Below, piece by piece: positions 6,610-6,751 of a stretch of 6,751 nucleotides of DNA; the first letter of the stretch is position 1, and each line of letters begins with the position of its first letter. Location of the stretch: assembly GCA_934646845.1 (NCBI GenBank), contig CAKUEV010000101.1, positions 1 to 6,751 on the forward strand. The letters run 5' to 3'. The notes beneath the pieces were generated by a model. That model saw nothing but the letters and a program-made list of their open reading frames with translations, had not been told where the DNA came from and ran no database searches. Made by a program: the position numbers and the translations under genes. The DNA is from an uncultured Slackia sp. Its GTDB lineage: Bacteria; Actinomycetota; Coriobacteriia; Coriobacteriales; Eggerthellaceae.

Positions 6610-6667
6610 AAAGGCACCAAAAGGCGCGCATATCTATGCACGGCAAACACAAGGGATTGGAGCCGTT

Positions 6668-6751
6668 ATGTCAATGCAGTACAAGCGTATTTTCGCCGCT
6701 CTCGATGGTGCAAAAACTCAGGAAATGGTTGCCGAACGCGCAATCGAGCTC
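6668..6751 (+). CDS. Universal stress protein (UspA family), 5' part only
   Basis: The first 28 codons of a gene that runs off the right edge. The product begins MSMQYKRIFAALDGAKTQEMVAERAIEL. This matches the first beta strand, the conserved Asp and the first helix of the Usp nucleotide-binding-like fold (compare the family pattern YKRILVAxDGSxxSxxAxxxAxxL). The Gly-rich ATP-binding motif, if any, lies outside the window, so ATP binding cannot be judged. GGAG at 6659-6662 supports the ATG at 6668; a second ATG at 6674 is less well placed. It is divergent from infA. Confidence is limited by the short visible length. Confidence 0.7.
   Translation, partial: MSMQYKRIFAALDGAKTQEMVAERAIEL

Larger units (their letters stand above)
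6238..6667. other. Divergent intergenic region between infA and the stress protein gene
   Basis: This 430-base stretch holds no convincing gene. On the infA side are two extended -10-like sites and small inverted repeats: 6280-6293 (GCTGC, AAAC, GCAGC), 6305-6317 (TTACC, AGA, GGTAA) and 6384-6394 (GCACG, T, CGTGC). The middle has T-runs on the plus strand at 6406-6410, 6438-6442, 6447-6451 and 6463-6466; the latter three are spaced roughly one helical turn apart, suggesting a curved or UP-like element. On the right side is an inverted repeat at 6497-6508 (TTCCC, TT, GGGAA) and the stress-gene promoter. No tRNA or known riboswitch fold was recognised. Confidence 0.5.

Overview
The window looks like the chromosome of a member of the Coriobacteriia (Actinomycetota), probably Eggerthella/Slackia-like. 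This is inferred from protein wording and a GC content that looks to be in the mid-50s per cent by eye. The N-terminus of S4 ([12 protein letters not shown]), the IF-1 and L36 sequences, and strong AGGAGG-type ribosome binding sites all fit that group. The lineage call is an inference from recalled family features, not a search result.

Nearly everything is on the minus strand, so transcription reads from the right of the window to the left. On the far right is a short divergent gene on the plus strand: the first 28 codons of a universal stress protein (6668 to the window edge). A 430-base intergenic region follows (6238-6667) with promoter-like sequences facing both ways, T-runs and small palindromes. 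Next, on the minus strand, is the tail of the ribosomal protein supercluster: infA (IF-1, TTG start), a 199-base spacer with hairpins, then the tightly packed rpmJ-rpsM-rpsK-rpsD-rpoA-rplQ (gaps of about 11-30 bases). A UUCG-loop terminator at 2734-2761 ends this block.

Downstream come three genes that look like separate transcription units. The first is a small hydrophilic helical protein built on 11-residue repeats (2348-2686), with its own strong ribosome binding site and a second UUCG-loop terminator (2261-2290). The second is ecfT (1532-2251), the membrane scaffold of an energy-coupling-factor vitamin or metal transporter, apparently started from a leaderless -10 element. The third is eno (enolase, 55-1344), with an extended -10 promoter.

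The window is mostly housekeeping: IF-1 and the ribosomal proteins serve translation, RpoA is the assembly platform of RNA polymerase, and enolase serves glycolysis. The unusual part is the segment between rplQ and eno. EcfT sits where many Firmicutes carry rplQ-ecfA1-ecfA2-ecfT, but the two ATPase genes are absent and a repeat protein stands in the gap. Both EcfT coupling motifs also carry Cys in place of the usual Gly. I see no phage, IS element, CRISPR array, tRNA or rRNA gene.
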